DNA of 64,000 nucleotides, from contig CM047429.1 of the NCBI GenBank assembly GCA_026168455.1, forward strand, positions 2,663,720 to 2,727,719, in the 5' to 3' direction. The DNA is from Theocolax elegans (Eukaryota; Arthropoda; Insecta; Hymenoptera; Cerocephalidae). Every line of letters begins with the position of its first letter. Position 1 is the first letter of the stretch. Below, one piece after another: positions 54,205-64,000 of this stretch. The notes below the pieces were generated by a model. That model did not search any database and was not told where the DNA came from. It saw nothing but the letters and a program-made list of their open reading frames with translations. Both the position numbers and the translations under genes were made by a program.

Positions 54205-55227
54205 TTATCCCCTCTGGCTGAAGTTTCCCGATACCTTTCTGGCGTTACACTTTTGACAATCTCTTAAGTACACTCCAGGATTACCGCAACCTAGGCAGTT
54301 TCGATTTGGACACTCTGCTGCCCAATGGCCTAAGTTGTTGCAATTAAAACATGGCTCGGTTTGTTTACGGGGATGGTTATAAATGATTGGCGAATTATTA
54401 ATGGTGTATTGAGTTTGATTGTTGGCTTGGGTTTGGCTTCTTGCGTTTTGGGGTGCTTGCAGTGGTGTTCGCCTTGGCCAATTACTATTGGCATTTTTGA
54501 GCTGATGTGCAGGTGCTTGTTGCTGGTTTTCGCTATTATCCTTAACTGCCTCGCTATATTGTTTTCTAGGGGATTGCTGTTTATTATAGCGGAAATTGTT
54601 TTGCGTGGGCTGCTGGGGGCTTCTGGGAGGGTTAGGGTTGGCTATAGGGGCTGCTTGTACTGAATTAGGTTTTGCTGCTTGAGGGTTAGGCTTAGGCTGG
54701 GTTGCGCCTGCTGCTAATTTCCTGGGCTTGTCCTGTGTTGGATCGACATACGAGTATCTGGCCCAACCATGTAGCATTGTTGGCGGTGTTTTATACGTCT
54801 CATTCATTTGGCGCCTGGCTTCTTCTCTTTTACCGAGCCTTTGAAGTTCTGTAAAATTGTTGAAGTCTTTGCGCTCAATACCTTTCTTACATAAGGGATG
54901 CAGATTTCTGTATGCTCTATCCAACTGATCTTGCATCGGTAATGACGGCTTGACTTGATCCAACATACCCCTTAATTTCATTAGGTATGTAGATATATCT
55001 TTGTTTGGCCCTTGCGTACGGCTTTCGATTAATTGCTTAAGACTATTTTGTGTGTCTTCAGGCCCAAATTGCAATCTGATAGCTTCTGCAACATCATCGA
55101 AAGTTTGCCAATTACTTAGCTCTTGGTTTAGCCAGTTCCATGCGTCTTCGTCCATCACTGTTGGCAGCGTTCTAATTATGTCCTCCATTATGAGTCCATA
55201 AACTTTTTTGCATTCGTTTAGATGCAT
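54205..55227 (-). CDS. Element 6 gag, capsid and nucleocapsid
   Basis: A 340-codon frame. The capsid part has NECKKVYGLIMEDIIRTLP, NWQTFDDVAEAIRLQFGPED and RTQGPNKDISTYLMKLRGML, typical of gypsy gag. A Gln/Asn/Pro-rich linker follows. The nucleocapsid has CFNCNNLGHWAAEC (CCHC) and CLGCGNPGVYLRDCQKC (the lineage CCCC module). It is separated from the upstream gag segment by one frameshift near 55255. It would form the virus-like particle and bind RNA. Confidence 0.82.
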   Translation of the reverse strand: MHLNECKKVYGLIMEDIIRTLPTVMDEDAWNWLNQELSNWQTFDDVAEAIRLQFGPEDTQNSLKQLIESRTQGPNKDISTYLMKLRGMLDQVKPSLPMQDQLDRAYRNLHPLCKKGIERKDFNNFTELQRLGKREEARRQMNETYKTPPTMLHGWARYSYVDPTQDKPRKLAAGATQPKPNPQAAKPNSVQAAPIANPNPPRSPQQPTQNNFRYNKQQSPRKQYSEAVKDNSENQQQAPAHQLKNANSNWPRRTPLQAPQNARSQTQANNQTQYTINNSPIIYNHPRKQTEPCFNCNNLGHWAAECPNRNCLGCGNPGVYLRDCQKCNARKVSGNFSQRG

Positions 55228-55594
55228 TAAGAATGTTTCCGGATTGCTTATTTTTGATGCCTTATCTTGTCCTTTTCTCTTTCACATATTGCGATTCATT
55301 TGCGTAGCTGTAGGAACGGTAGGGAATGAACGTTGGAGGTGGACTTGGCTGTGCTTGTGGAATAGAGGAATAGGGAATTTCTTAAGTTTGGTCGTTTACT
55401 CGTTGGCTTTGTGGTGCTGTGGCGGCGTTTTGGTTTTGATGCTGTTGTGGTAGGCTGGCGTATAAATTCTCATCGTCCCAATGTACATTTGGTGCTATTC
55501 TATTTTGGCTTTTGCTTGATGCTATTGGTCTCAGGTCGTTCACGTTCGTATTATAATTTTGCCTTGCTTCTATCCTTTGCTGCTTCTGTGTTTG
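55228..55594 (-). pseudogene. Element 6 gag, middle segment
   Basis: The minus frame reads NQTQKQQRIEARQNYNTNVN and NRIAPNVHWDDENLYASLPQ, with a stop at 55382-55384. Beyond it the same frame holds a Pro/Ser-rich stretch to about 55290. It is the continuation of the gag segment at 62.4-63.4 kb, in the same frame across the BEL insertion. Confidence 0.7.
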
Positions 55595-55599
55595 ATTGG
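55595..55599. repeat. BEL target duplication, left (ATTGG)
   Basis: ATTGG precedes the 5' LTR and is repeated at 62418-62422. Confidence 0.9.
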
Positions 55600-55885
55600 T
55601 ATTCACGACGATATTAACAATTTTATATGTAAACGCCGATATTAACAATTTTATATGTAAACTCATGTGCGATGAGATAGTCGTTATTTTTCGAGCGGAC
55701 CGAACTCGACAACTATTTATTGTACACATTCTTTCGGCTATTGTTCTCTCGTAGATTTAACCTTCCGCGGAGACTACGACTTTCAAGCGGATGAGTCGCT
55801 CGCTAGCCGCGCCAGAAAGCAGTCGAGCTTTCCATTTAGTCGGCGTTTATTTAGTGATTAAAAACTAAAGTCAGTACAACAAACA
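55600..55885 (+). repeat. BEL 5' LTR (286 bp)
   Basis: It matches the 3' LTR at 62160-62417 except for a 28-bp tandem duplication at its start (55606-55633 and 55634-55661) and about four substitutions. Its first bases are TA where the other LTR has TG. It ends AGTACAACAAACA. Confidence 0.93.
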
Positions 55886-55910
55886 TTTTTTGGTCCTTCG
55901 AGCCGGATTC
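55886..55910 (+). promoter_or_regulatory. BEL primer-binding site
   Basis: TTTTTTGGTCCTTCGAGCC follows the LTR directly. TGGTCCTTCGAGCC is a frequent start of the BEL/Pao internal region in insects. Confidence 0.7.
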
Positions 55911-56646
55911 AATAAACAATTTAATTAATCAATTAATAAATTCTGAACTTTACCGACCACGTGGCTGTGATTTTAAATAACAGGTGCGCCAATTAAGTGA
56001 ACTGTGAAAATTAATTATTAATTATCAAGGTTAGTGATTTGAAACATCTCGGTGAAATTTAATTTGCAAATTTAAGCAAATTTAAATAAAAAAAAAAATA
56101 ATAAACTGAAACAAAAGTCTAAGAAGAATAAAAGGTGCTTTATCGGTTAAGTGATTAGTTAAGCGAACTGTCTTATTGCAAAAGGAATCACAATTTGCAA
56201 TAAGCAAAAACTTAAATAATTTCGCCAAGAAAAAGGAAAAAAGGGGAAGTATCTTCAAGCCGAAAGGAGAGACAACCCCCACCACGGCGCTCTTCAGTAG
56301 CTAGCGAGCAACTCTACGACGAGAGAGGAGAGGAAGTGGCGCGTTCAGCACTACGGCAACTCGCACTTCCGCTCGGCATACAACGAGGTGATAAACACCC
56401 AATTTTTCTCGTTTTCTTCAATTTTCCGATTACGCGTATAACTAGTTTAGTATACGTATGAAAGAATTCTTTAATTGATCTTTGAACAACTTCTGAAATT
56501 TTACTATGTTAGTTGCGGATTAAACTTTCAATTAATCTCGCATTCTATCAAATCTAAAGAAATAGTGGAAAGTCTTCATTTTTTACCTTTACTATTTTTT
56601 CTATCAATTACTATTCTGGTTTATTTTGCAACAATAAGCGGTCACT
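55911..56646 (+). other. BEL leader
   Basis: This untranslated region lies between the primer-binding site and the gag ATG. It is A-rich, with a GC-rich patch at 56270-56380 (GAGAGAGGAGAGGAAGTGGC). No upstream coding sequence is seen. Confidence 0.55.
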
Positions 56647-59600
56647 ATGTCCGAAGAATTGGACCTTGCTTTAGCCGATCAAAAGCGTACTCTAAATTTG
56701 ATCGAGCAGTTGCGAAGCATAACGCAGGGACCGACTGCTAACTCGTTAACTGCTGCGGACATTGACGCTCGCTGCAACTTACTTGACGATTATTGGCAAC
56801 GTTTTTCTGAACGTGACTTTCTTTTACAGAGGCACTCTGAAGCACTCAAGGCTCGGACGTATTTCAAAATCAACCAATTTAATGAGGCGATGACAGCGTA
56901 CCTAGCTGCTAAGGCTTGGTATACACAGCGGGTAAACGATTTGAGATCTACTGCAAATCAATCGACAGCATCGAACGTGCCAATTGCATCATCCAATTCG
57001 TCCGCAACAGTATCTGCGCAAGCTGCCTTGGAGAAATTGAAACTCCCACGCTTCGACGGTAACCAAAGAGAATGGGAGACCTTCAAGGAGAAGTTCACCT
57101 CTTTAATTCAAAATGTCTCTACGATTGATTCTGTCATCAAATTTCAACACCTGCTCAACTGCCTGACTGGAGAAGCGGCCGAGAAATTACGAGGTATAAA
57201 ATTGACAGGTGCAAATTTCGATACAGCCTGGAACACTCTTTGTCGTCGGTATGACAACAAATATCTCCGGTTCACGGTGCAAATGCAAGCACTCTCGCGC
57301 ATGCCAGCTGCATCTGCGGAGTCCGTTTCGCATATTAATCAGTTGTTAAACACCGTCAACGAAAGTATTGATTCTCTACGGATTTTGGAGAGACCTGTCG
57401 ACCATTGGGATGATATTTTCGTTTACTTCGTCGAGAGCAAGTTAGCGTCAAGTACACGGATTGACTAGGCTAAAGAGATGGAGCGAAGAAATCTGGTTGA
57501 CTTTCCGTCGTATAAAGACATTCAAACGTTTCTAGAGGATCGGATCCGGACACTTGATCTGGTAGAAATCGATCATAATTCTTCGGAAAAGCCCAACCAA
57601 TCGAATCAAAAGCTATCCCAGCAGAAAGAGACGAAGAAGCCCGCGTTTAACAAAAATCAATGTACTAATGCCAACGTTGCCACGCAAAAGACAACAAAGT
57701 CGCGCTTTACGGCAAAATGTACATGTTGTGGAGATGCTCATTTCTTGAGTTACTGTCCGAAATTTACACAAGCATATATTGATCAACGATTCGATATTGT
57801 TATTTCTGCTAAATTATGCCACAATTGTCTGAATTCTGGTCATTTTCTAGATTCCTGCTCATCTCAAGGACGCTGTCTAGTCTGTGGAGGAAAACACCAT
57901 ACCAAATTGCATCGGGATTCCCGCTCGGCGCCAGAGACCGTGAAGACCGCTTTGAAACCTGGTGTGTCGACAGGGAATTCAACTTCTACTAAACTCGATT
58001 CATCTTCATGCTATTTGGTTGGCAGTGGACGTAAGGTTTTACTCTCGACAGCTTGCGTTATCCTCCAAGCTCCCAATGGTAACTCCATGACGGTACGAGC
58101 CCTGTTAGATACAGGTGCAGAAGAATCTTTTATATCGGAGCACGTAGTACAATCGTTAGCTTTACGTAGACAACCTGCTGATGTCTCTGTATCAGGCATC
58201 GGTGGTTCTGAGTCTGTTGTTGCTAGAGGATCAGTAAACATTAAATTAAAATCAATGTATTCCTCGCAATTTTCTTTCAATTTTTCAGCTCTGGTCCTGA
58301 AACGATTAACTGCTATGATACCTAATGCCGAGGTTCATTCTACGAATTGGTCAGCCCTCAACCATTTACAACTTGCAGATCCACACTTCGGAAAACCTGG
58401 TCGAATTGACTGCATCCTCAACGCTGAAGTGTAGGCCGCTGTTCTGCAACCGGAAATCAAAAGAGGATTACCAGGTACCTGCATTGCCTTGCAATCTTTA
58501 CTTGGATGGATCTTGATGGGTGCTGTTCCATCAAACGTCACGAACAACACGATGGCAAATGTCTTCAATATTACGGTCGATCGTGGGATAATAACGGCAA
58601 TTTCACGATTTTGGGAAACAGAAGAAGTTCCTTTCATTTCAATTCGATCACCAGAAGACGAAGCTTGTTATCAGCACTTCAGAGATACGCATTCTCGTGA
58701 TGAAACTGGACGGTATATTGTTCGACTGCCTTTTTCTCAACCGCCTTTGATTGCTGACTCTCGCGGTATAGCCGAGGCCTGTTTTTTACGATTAGAAAAG
58801 CGTCTGGAGAAACAGCCGGAATTAGCGACGGCTTATACAGCTTTTATGGATGAGTACTCTGATTTACAACATATGGAGGTAGTATTATCTAATGAGGTAA
58901 CACCTATTAATACATTTTATCTCCCACACCATCCTGTATTTAAAAGGGATGGAAGCAATAAGGTCAGAGTAGTTTTCAACGCGTCTCAGAAACGCAATGA
59001 TGGATTTTCATTAAACTCGTTTTTACATATTGGCCCCAAATTGCAGGAAGACGTCTTGGCGATTATACTCAGATGGTCGTTCTTCCCAATCGTCTTCACA
59101 TGTGATATCGTTAAGTTGTTTCGCCAGTTTCTGATCCATCGAGATGATGCTGATTGGCAGCGCATACTCTGGCGTGATTCGAAGGAGGAAAATCTTCAAA
59201 CTTATCGATTATTGACGGTAACATATGGTACTGCAAGTGCTCCATTCCTGTCAAACGCCTGCATGCTCCAGCTAGCAGAAGACGAAGCCGTTAAATTCCC
59301 TTTTGGATCAAGCGTTCTTCAAAAAAACCGTTATGCCGATGACTTCTTCGTTGGAGGCGATAACGTTTACAAAACTCGTCTGATTCGTGATCAGCTGATC
59401 GGTATACTCCAAGCAGCAGGCATGGAAGTCGGTAAATGGTCTTCGAATAACCATGACATACTCGCAGATTTAGATTCAATTGATCCAAAATAAATTAATT
59501 TTTATCAAGACATTGTTTCTACGTTAGGTATAAGTTGAAATCCAATTGATGATTCATTTTGTTTTCGTTTCAGTCAACCTGTCTCCCCAGATCGTATCAC

Positions 59601-61920
59601 GAAACGATCTATCTTGTCCGAGATTGCGAGATTGTACGATCCGATCGGATGGCTGTCACCGGTAATAATACAGGCTAAAATCTTAATGCAGAATCTTTGG
59701 TTGCAAGGTTCGGAATGGGATGAGCCTGTCTCTTCCTCGGTTGAATATTCTTGGAATTCTTTTCGTCAACAGATTCCTGATCTACAATTAATTCAGATTC
59801 CTCGATGGTTTGGATCGTTTCATTCATCAAATTGGAGCATTCATGGTTTTTGCGACGCATCAGAACGAGCTTTTGCTGCGTGTATTTACGTTGTCGTTCA
59901 ATCTCCTGAAGGCTTTAGGGCCAAGTTAATTACTGCTAAATCCAAAGTTTCACCGATTAAGGTTATCAGTTTACCTAGATTGGAACTTTGTGGAGCTAGT
60001 CTTCTCTGTCGATTAATTAAGTATATTTTAAGCAAATTAGATTATAAGCCCTCTTCTATTAATTGCTGGTCCGATTCCACTGTTGATTTGTCGTGGTTGA
60101 GAGACCACCCTTCACGATGGAAATCTTTCGTGGCTAATCGTGTTAGCGATATCATAACCACGCTGCCAGATTCGATTTGGAACCACGTCAGATCTGCTGA
60201 GAACCCGGCTGACTTTGCAACGAGAGGCTTGACTCCTAATCAATTAAGAGAGTCTACTCTAAGGTGGAATGGTCCTGACTGGCTGCAAAAATCTGCTTCA
60301 TTCTGGCCTGATAATTCTGAAATTTCACTGACGACGAATCTTGAACTCAAAAAGGCAAATGCGGTTGTAGCAGCAAATTCCATTGTATTGGAGGATTACT
60401 CCGATTGGTTTTCTAAGTTTTCGTCCGTAGATAAAATTATACGAGTTTTAACGTACGTAGAACGTTGGAGACAAACCACCAAATGCAAAGCGAATACTCG
60501 ACGTCAACCTTGGCTGTCTGCTGCTGAACTTACTGCTGGTCGAAAATTCATGCTGCGTCTCGTTCAGAAATCCGCATTTTCAAAGGACATAGATTCTATT
60601 TTAGAAAAAGGTTCGGTGTCGCCCTCGAGCCCATTACGTCGTCTTGTCCCATTTATCGATTTAGACGGCCTTTTACGAGTTGGAGGTAGACTGCAAAATT
60701 CCTTTCTCAGTGAAGATGAAAAGCATCCCGTTATCTTACCTAGTAAGTCACATGTTAGTAGTTTGATCGTTCGAAAAGCACACATCATCACCATGCATGG
60801 AGGCCCTTCGTTGGTTCAAAGTTATCTGCTTCGTCAATATTGGATAATTCGAGGTAGAAACTTCGTTAGGAACATTGTGCGAAGCTGTGTTCGTTGTATT
60901 CACTACAAAGCAACTACTCTTGAACAACAAATAGCACCATTGCCAACTAATCGCTCTCGATCGGCTAGACCCTTCACTTTTACAGGTGTAGACTACGCTG
61001 GTCCATTCTGGATCAAAGCGTCATCTGGTCGTGGACAGAAAGCGTACAAAGGCTATATAGCTCTTTTTATTTGTTTAGTCGTACGAGCAGTACACATTGA
61101 GGTAGTGTCTGATTATACATCTGCCGCCTTTTTAGCAGCGTTTCGCAGATTTACTGCTCGCCGAGGCCTATGTAAATTAATTTGTTCCGATAATGGTACT
61201 ACCTTCCAAGGCGCAGATTCTGAGCTACAGCGTTTATTTTCTGAGACTTCAGCCCTTAGCCAAAGTGTGGCATCTCAAATTGCTCAAGATGGCGTCGAAT
61301 GGACGTATATTCCTCCTCGCGCACCCAATTTCGGTGGTCTCTGGGAGGCTAGCGTTAAATCTTTTAAATTTCATTTAAAGAGAGTCGTTGGAGAAACGAA
61401 ATTAACTTTTGAAGGGCTTTCAACGGTTACGTCTATGATTGAAGCTTGTCTTAACTCTCGTCCCTTGAGTTTAGTCAGTTCCACAGAAGAGGACGTGGCT
61501 GCGCTTACCCCAGGACATTTTTTAATTGGGTCCTCCCTTAAAGCGCCTCCGGAGCCCTTTATTGAAATTAACGACGTACGATCCGTTTGTTCTAGGTGGC
61601 ATTTACTTGTATTGATGCGTAATCATTTCTGGAAACGATGGTTCACGGAATTTCTTCCCGAATTACAGCAACGCTCTAAGTGGCTTAAACCTCATCACGA
61701 CATACAGGTTGGAGATGTGGTACTGTTCAAGGACGAGTTGACCGCACCAGGCAAGTGGCCCTTAGGTCGCATCACACGACTATTTCCAGGGAAAGATGGA
61801 TTGTGCCGAGTCGTTACCATTAAGACGAGCAACGGAGAATATAAACGTCCCATCAATAAGCTCATCCTGCTTCCAGTTAATCCTGTTGCCGACTCACATC
61901 TAGTAGTTCATAAAGTCTAA
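56647..61920 (+). pseudogene. BEL gag-pol polyprotein with four in-frame stops
   Basis: One frame of 1,757 residues from ATG 56647. Gag has LEKLKLPRFDGNQREWETFK and LLNCLTGEAAEKLRGIK, then zinc motifs near residues 359-425 (CTCCGDAHFLSYC, CHNCLNSGHFLDSC, CLVCGGKHH). Protease has ALLDTGAEESFI (Asp 488). RT has KVRVVFNASQK, CDIVKLFRQF and NRYADDFF (Tyr 896). RNase H has HGFCDASERAFAACIY and NCWSDSTVDLSWL. Integrase has HIITMHGG...CVRCIHYKA and the DDE residues in FTGVDYAGPFW, ICSDNGTTF and NFGGLWEASVK. Stops are TAG 57466, TAG 58432, TAA 59491 and TGA 59536. There is no frameshift over 5.3 kb. The stops make the copy defective unless read through. Confidence 0.93.
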
Positions 61921-62159
61921 ACGGCGGGTGGATGATTTATATATTATAGTTAAACTTGTATATCTTACTTATTAGCCTTAAGCATTTTATTGTTTTGTTA
62001 ACTTTAATTAATTAGTTTAGAGTTTAGCCCGGATTTTTTTTTACATTATATAGAATCTCGTTTCCACATATTAAATTCGATATATTACATTGTAGTAAAA
62101 AAAAAAACAACGAAAAGGTATTCCGAAATATTCTATTCGCTATTTCGTGGCTGGCGGTA
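61921..62159 (+). other. BEL 3' UTR with purine-rich end
   Basis: An A+T-rich region with A10 at about 62098 ends GTGGCTGGCGGTA right before the 3' LTR. The GGCTGGCGG stretch is the best polypurine-tract candidate. Confidence 0.55.
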
Positions 62160-62417
62160 TGTTCACGCCGATATTAACAATTTTATATGTAAACTCATGT
62201 GCGATGAGATAGTCGTTATTTTTCAAGCGGACCGAACTCGACAACTATTTATTGTACACATTCTTTCGGCTATTGTTCTCTCGTAGATTTAACCTTCCGC
62301 GGAGACTACGACTTTCAAGCGGATGAGTCGCTCGCTAGCCGCGCCAGAAAGCAGTCGAGCTTTCCATTAAGTCGGCGTTTATTTAGTAATTAAAAACTAA
62401 AGTCAGTACAACAAACA
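62160..62417 (+). repeat. BEL 3' LTR (258 bp)
   Basis: It starts TGTTCACGCCGATATTAAC and ends AGTACAACAAACA. It lacks the 28-bp duplication of the 5' LTR. Confidence 0.94.
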
Positions 62418-62422
62418 ATTGG
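62418..62422. repeat. BEL target duplication, right (ATTGG)
   Basis: ATTGG follows the 3' LTR and equals 55595-55599. Confidence 0.9.
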
Positions 62423-63377
62423 CTACTGTAACGATTAGGCGAAAGGCTGACTGCTGGACACAGTGGGATTGACGGGGTTGAGAATTAATTAGGGAGCTGC
62501 TGGTATATGTTGCGGTGGGTGCGGTATAGTGTGTAAATGGATTGCTTATTAGGTATGGGTTATTTGGCCGTGTAGGTGCTATTGTCTGTATGCTATAATG
62601 CGAGGTCGAGTTAACTGCAAGTTGAGCTGTGGTTACATCAGGTAATGTACAAAAGATTTCTTCGTTTGGAGCATCAATTATATTTGGGCTCATCGTTGGC
62701 ACTGGCGTGAGTGTGAGTCTATAGGCTGTTGATTGGGCTTGTAAGTTGTTGGCTATTTGTCTCCTTATTGGCTTATCAAAATTATTACTCAATAATCTAT
62801 TATGCTGTTCTGCTTCTGATTCGCTTACTTGTGGGCTGCTGCTACTCTGCACTTGAGTGTGTGTTGGTAATTGTTGTGCTGGCTGTGTCATTTCTTGCAT
62901 AGAAATTGGGTCTTGATATGGACCGCGGCTCTGTCGAGTTTTCAATTCTGGTATTAGCATATTTCTGTTTATTTGCTGGAGAGCTGTTTGCGAATTATTT
63001 TTCACGGGAGGAAAATAGTTTGTTATTTCTGATTGGGTAAGGGACATAGAAAGGTCGTCAGGGCTTATTTCTACCAGAGGCTGCTGGTCTATGTGAGCTA
63101 CGTTTCCTACGGAGTCCTCATCAAACCACATTTAATCCGTTCGAGGCTCCCATTCGGCTGCAGAGTCCCCGAAATTACGTCTAATTTCATAGCGGGCTAC
63201 TCTGTCACGAATGATTGCTATGCTACTGTCTAAATTTAAAAATGTCGTACCCGCATAGAAGACAACTCTTCCATCAGGTAGGTTATTTACACATCGCCTA
63301 ATAATAGGTGCGCCTTGGGCTGCACTTACTCCGCTTAATTTACCCCCCAATCTATAACTAATGGACATTTTGCTCAA
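62423..63377 (-). pseudogene. Element 6 gag, N-terminal part
   Basis: The frame from ATG 63377 has SISYRLGGKLSGVSAAQG and IAIIRDRVARYEIRRNFG, then AAEWEPRTD and an in-frame TAA at 63132. The same frame continues (WFDEDSVGNVAHIDQQPL) through a Gln/Ser/Thr-rich segment up to the BEL insertion point. The RDRVARYEIR block corresponds to VRERVHRYLIR in element 1 and CRERLLRHRIR in element 4. The start lies just after the hairpin-rich leader. Confidence 0.7.
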
Positions 63378-64000
63378 GGGAGAGTTTTACTGCTTGGTTT
63401 AATAGTTCTTTGCTTCAATTATTTAGCTCGTTGCTTAATAAAGTAGCGAGGAAATGAGAAGAAAAAAAATTACGTTATATACTATGCAAGCAATTAGCAA
63501 TATTTTTAAAAAAAATTTATTTGCTCGCAAGAGGTGCTTGAAAGCGGGAAAAACAAATTTAAAGCACGCAGCAACTAAAAAAAAATTTTTCACCACACGT
63601 AGACCGAAAGTACCACATTCCCTCCCGGCACCGAAAAAGGAATGTGTTATTTTCGGCCTACTGGTGGTGAAAAATAGTATACATCCCACGGGAGGTAAAA
63701 TGGTCACCCCATAGCACATGTTTGCCACCCTCGCCTTCGGCTCAGGTGCCAATTTACATGTGCTATGGACTGACCAATACTTTACCTCCCTAGGTGTGTA
63801 ATATACTATTTATGCACCCGCAAAAATAAAAAAATTTAATAATGCACACAGAAGAAGGAAGAGCAAAAAAAAATTTTATTTTAATGCCCTCTGCAAAAGA
63901 AATATTTAAATGCACTCCGTAATTTGAAAAAAATTTTATATACTTCGTACGTTTATGCAAAAATATACACCTGCTATAAAAAAAAGGGAAAAAGAAAAAA
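63378..64000 (-). promoter_or_regulatory. Element 6 leader with two large hairpins
   Basis: Hairpin 1 (63586-63674): TTTTTCACCAC pairs with GTGGTGAAAAA, then CCGAAA with TTTCGG and CACATTCC with GGAATGTG. Hairpin 2 (63690-63790): GGGAGGTAAA with TTTACCTCCC, GGTCA with TGACC, and ATAGCACATGT with ACATGTGCTAT. Both precede gag on the minus strand. The leader continues past the window end, so the 5' LTR is not seen. Confidence 0.65.

Larger units (their letters stand above)
55600..62417 (+). mobile_element. BEL/Pao LTR retrotransposon (6.8 kb)
   Basis: Two nearly identical LTRs, an ATTGG target duplication, a primer-binding site and one long gag-pol frame with BEL-type domain order (gag, protease, RT, RNase H, integrase). 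It inserted on the plus strand into gag of element 6. The LTR similarity (about four substitutions in 258 bp) indicates a recent insertion. Confidence 0.95.

Overview
This 64-kb window is eukaryotic and almost entirely repetitive. I find no convincing single-copy host gene. The element types (Ty3/gypsy and BEL/Pao LTR retrotransposons, an R1-like non-LTR element, Penelope-like ends, a Kolobok-type DNA transposon, a tRNA-derived SINE, foldback elements) and the A+T-rich spacer with GC-rich LTRs fit an insect, most likely a hymenopteran such as an ant. The species is an inference. The density and nesting suggest heterochromatin or a transposon trap.

Layout. 0-6.2 kb: a minus-strand, gag-only LTR element (element 1) whose leader carries a 1,003-bp solo LTR with a CCAC target duplication. 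6.2-9.0 kb: A+T-rich sequence with two Penelope-like ends and a non-LTR fragment. 9.0-15.4 kb: a plus-strand gypsy element (element 2) with 221-bp LTRs, a disrupted pol, and an 840-bp palindrome carrying two tRNA-like arms inserted in gag. 15.4-19.8 kb: a solo-LTR-like repeat followed by nested and adjacent long inverted-repeat elements. 21.5-23.9 kb: a decayed tandem array of about 355 bp period with clusters of a G4TTTATGGCGC motif. 24.2-32.5 kb: a minus-strand gypsy element (element 4) with full but nonsense-riddled gag-pol and a hairpin-rich leader. 35-36.8 kb: tandem cores running into an almost perfect inverted duplication. 36.8-38.9 kb: a second hairpin-rich leader plus LTR (element 5 remnant). 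39.9-43.4 kb: a second copy of the 15.4-kb repeat, a minisatellite, a hammerhead-like Penelope end and a SINE with perfect 13-bp target duplications. 43.5-64 kb: one minus-strand gypsy element (element 6) split by a 3.9-kb Kolobok transposon in integrase, an R1-like element between RT and RNase H, and a 6.8-kb BEL/Pao element in gag.

How the parts relate. The four minus-strand gypsy elements appear to form one lineage: they share a C-X2-C-G-X2-G-V-X5-C-X2-C zinc module, a conserved gag N-terminal block around Arg-Glu/Asp-Arg-hydrophobic-X2-Tyr/His-X-Ile-Arg, and leaders or LTRs built from consecutive perfect stem-loops. Element 6 also has a third ORF after integrase, in the place where env sits in errantiviruses, carrying zinc knuckles; element 1 looks like gag fused to that third ORF with pol removed. 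Almost every coding region carries stops, frameshifts or deletions, so these are described as broken copies.
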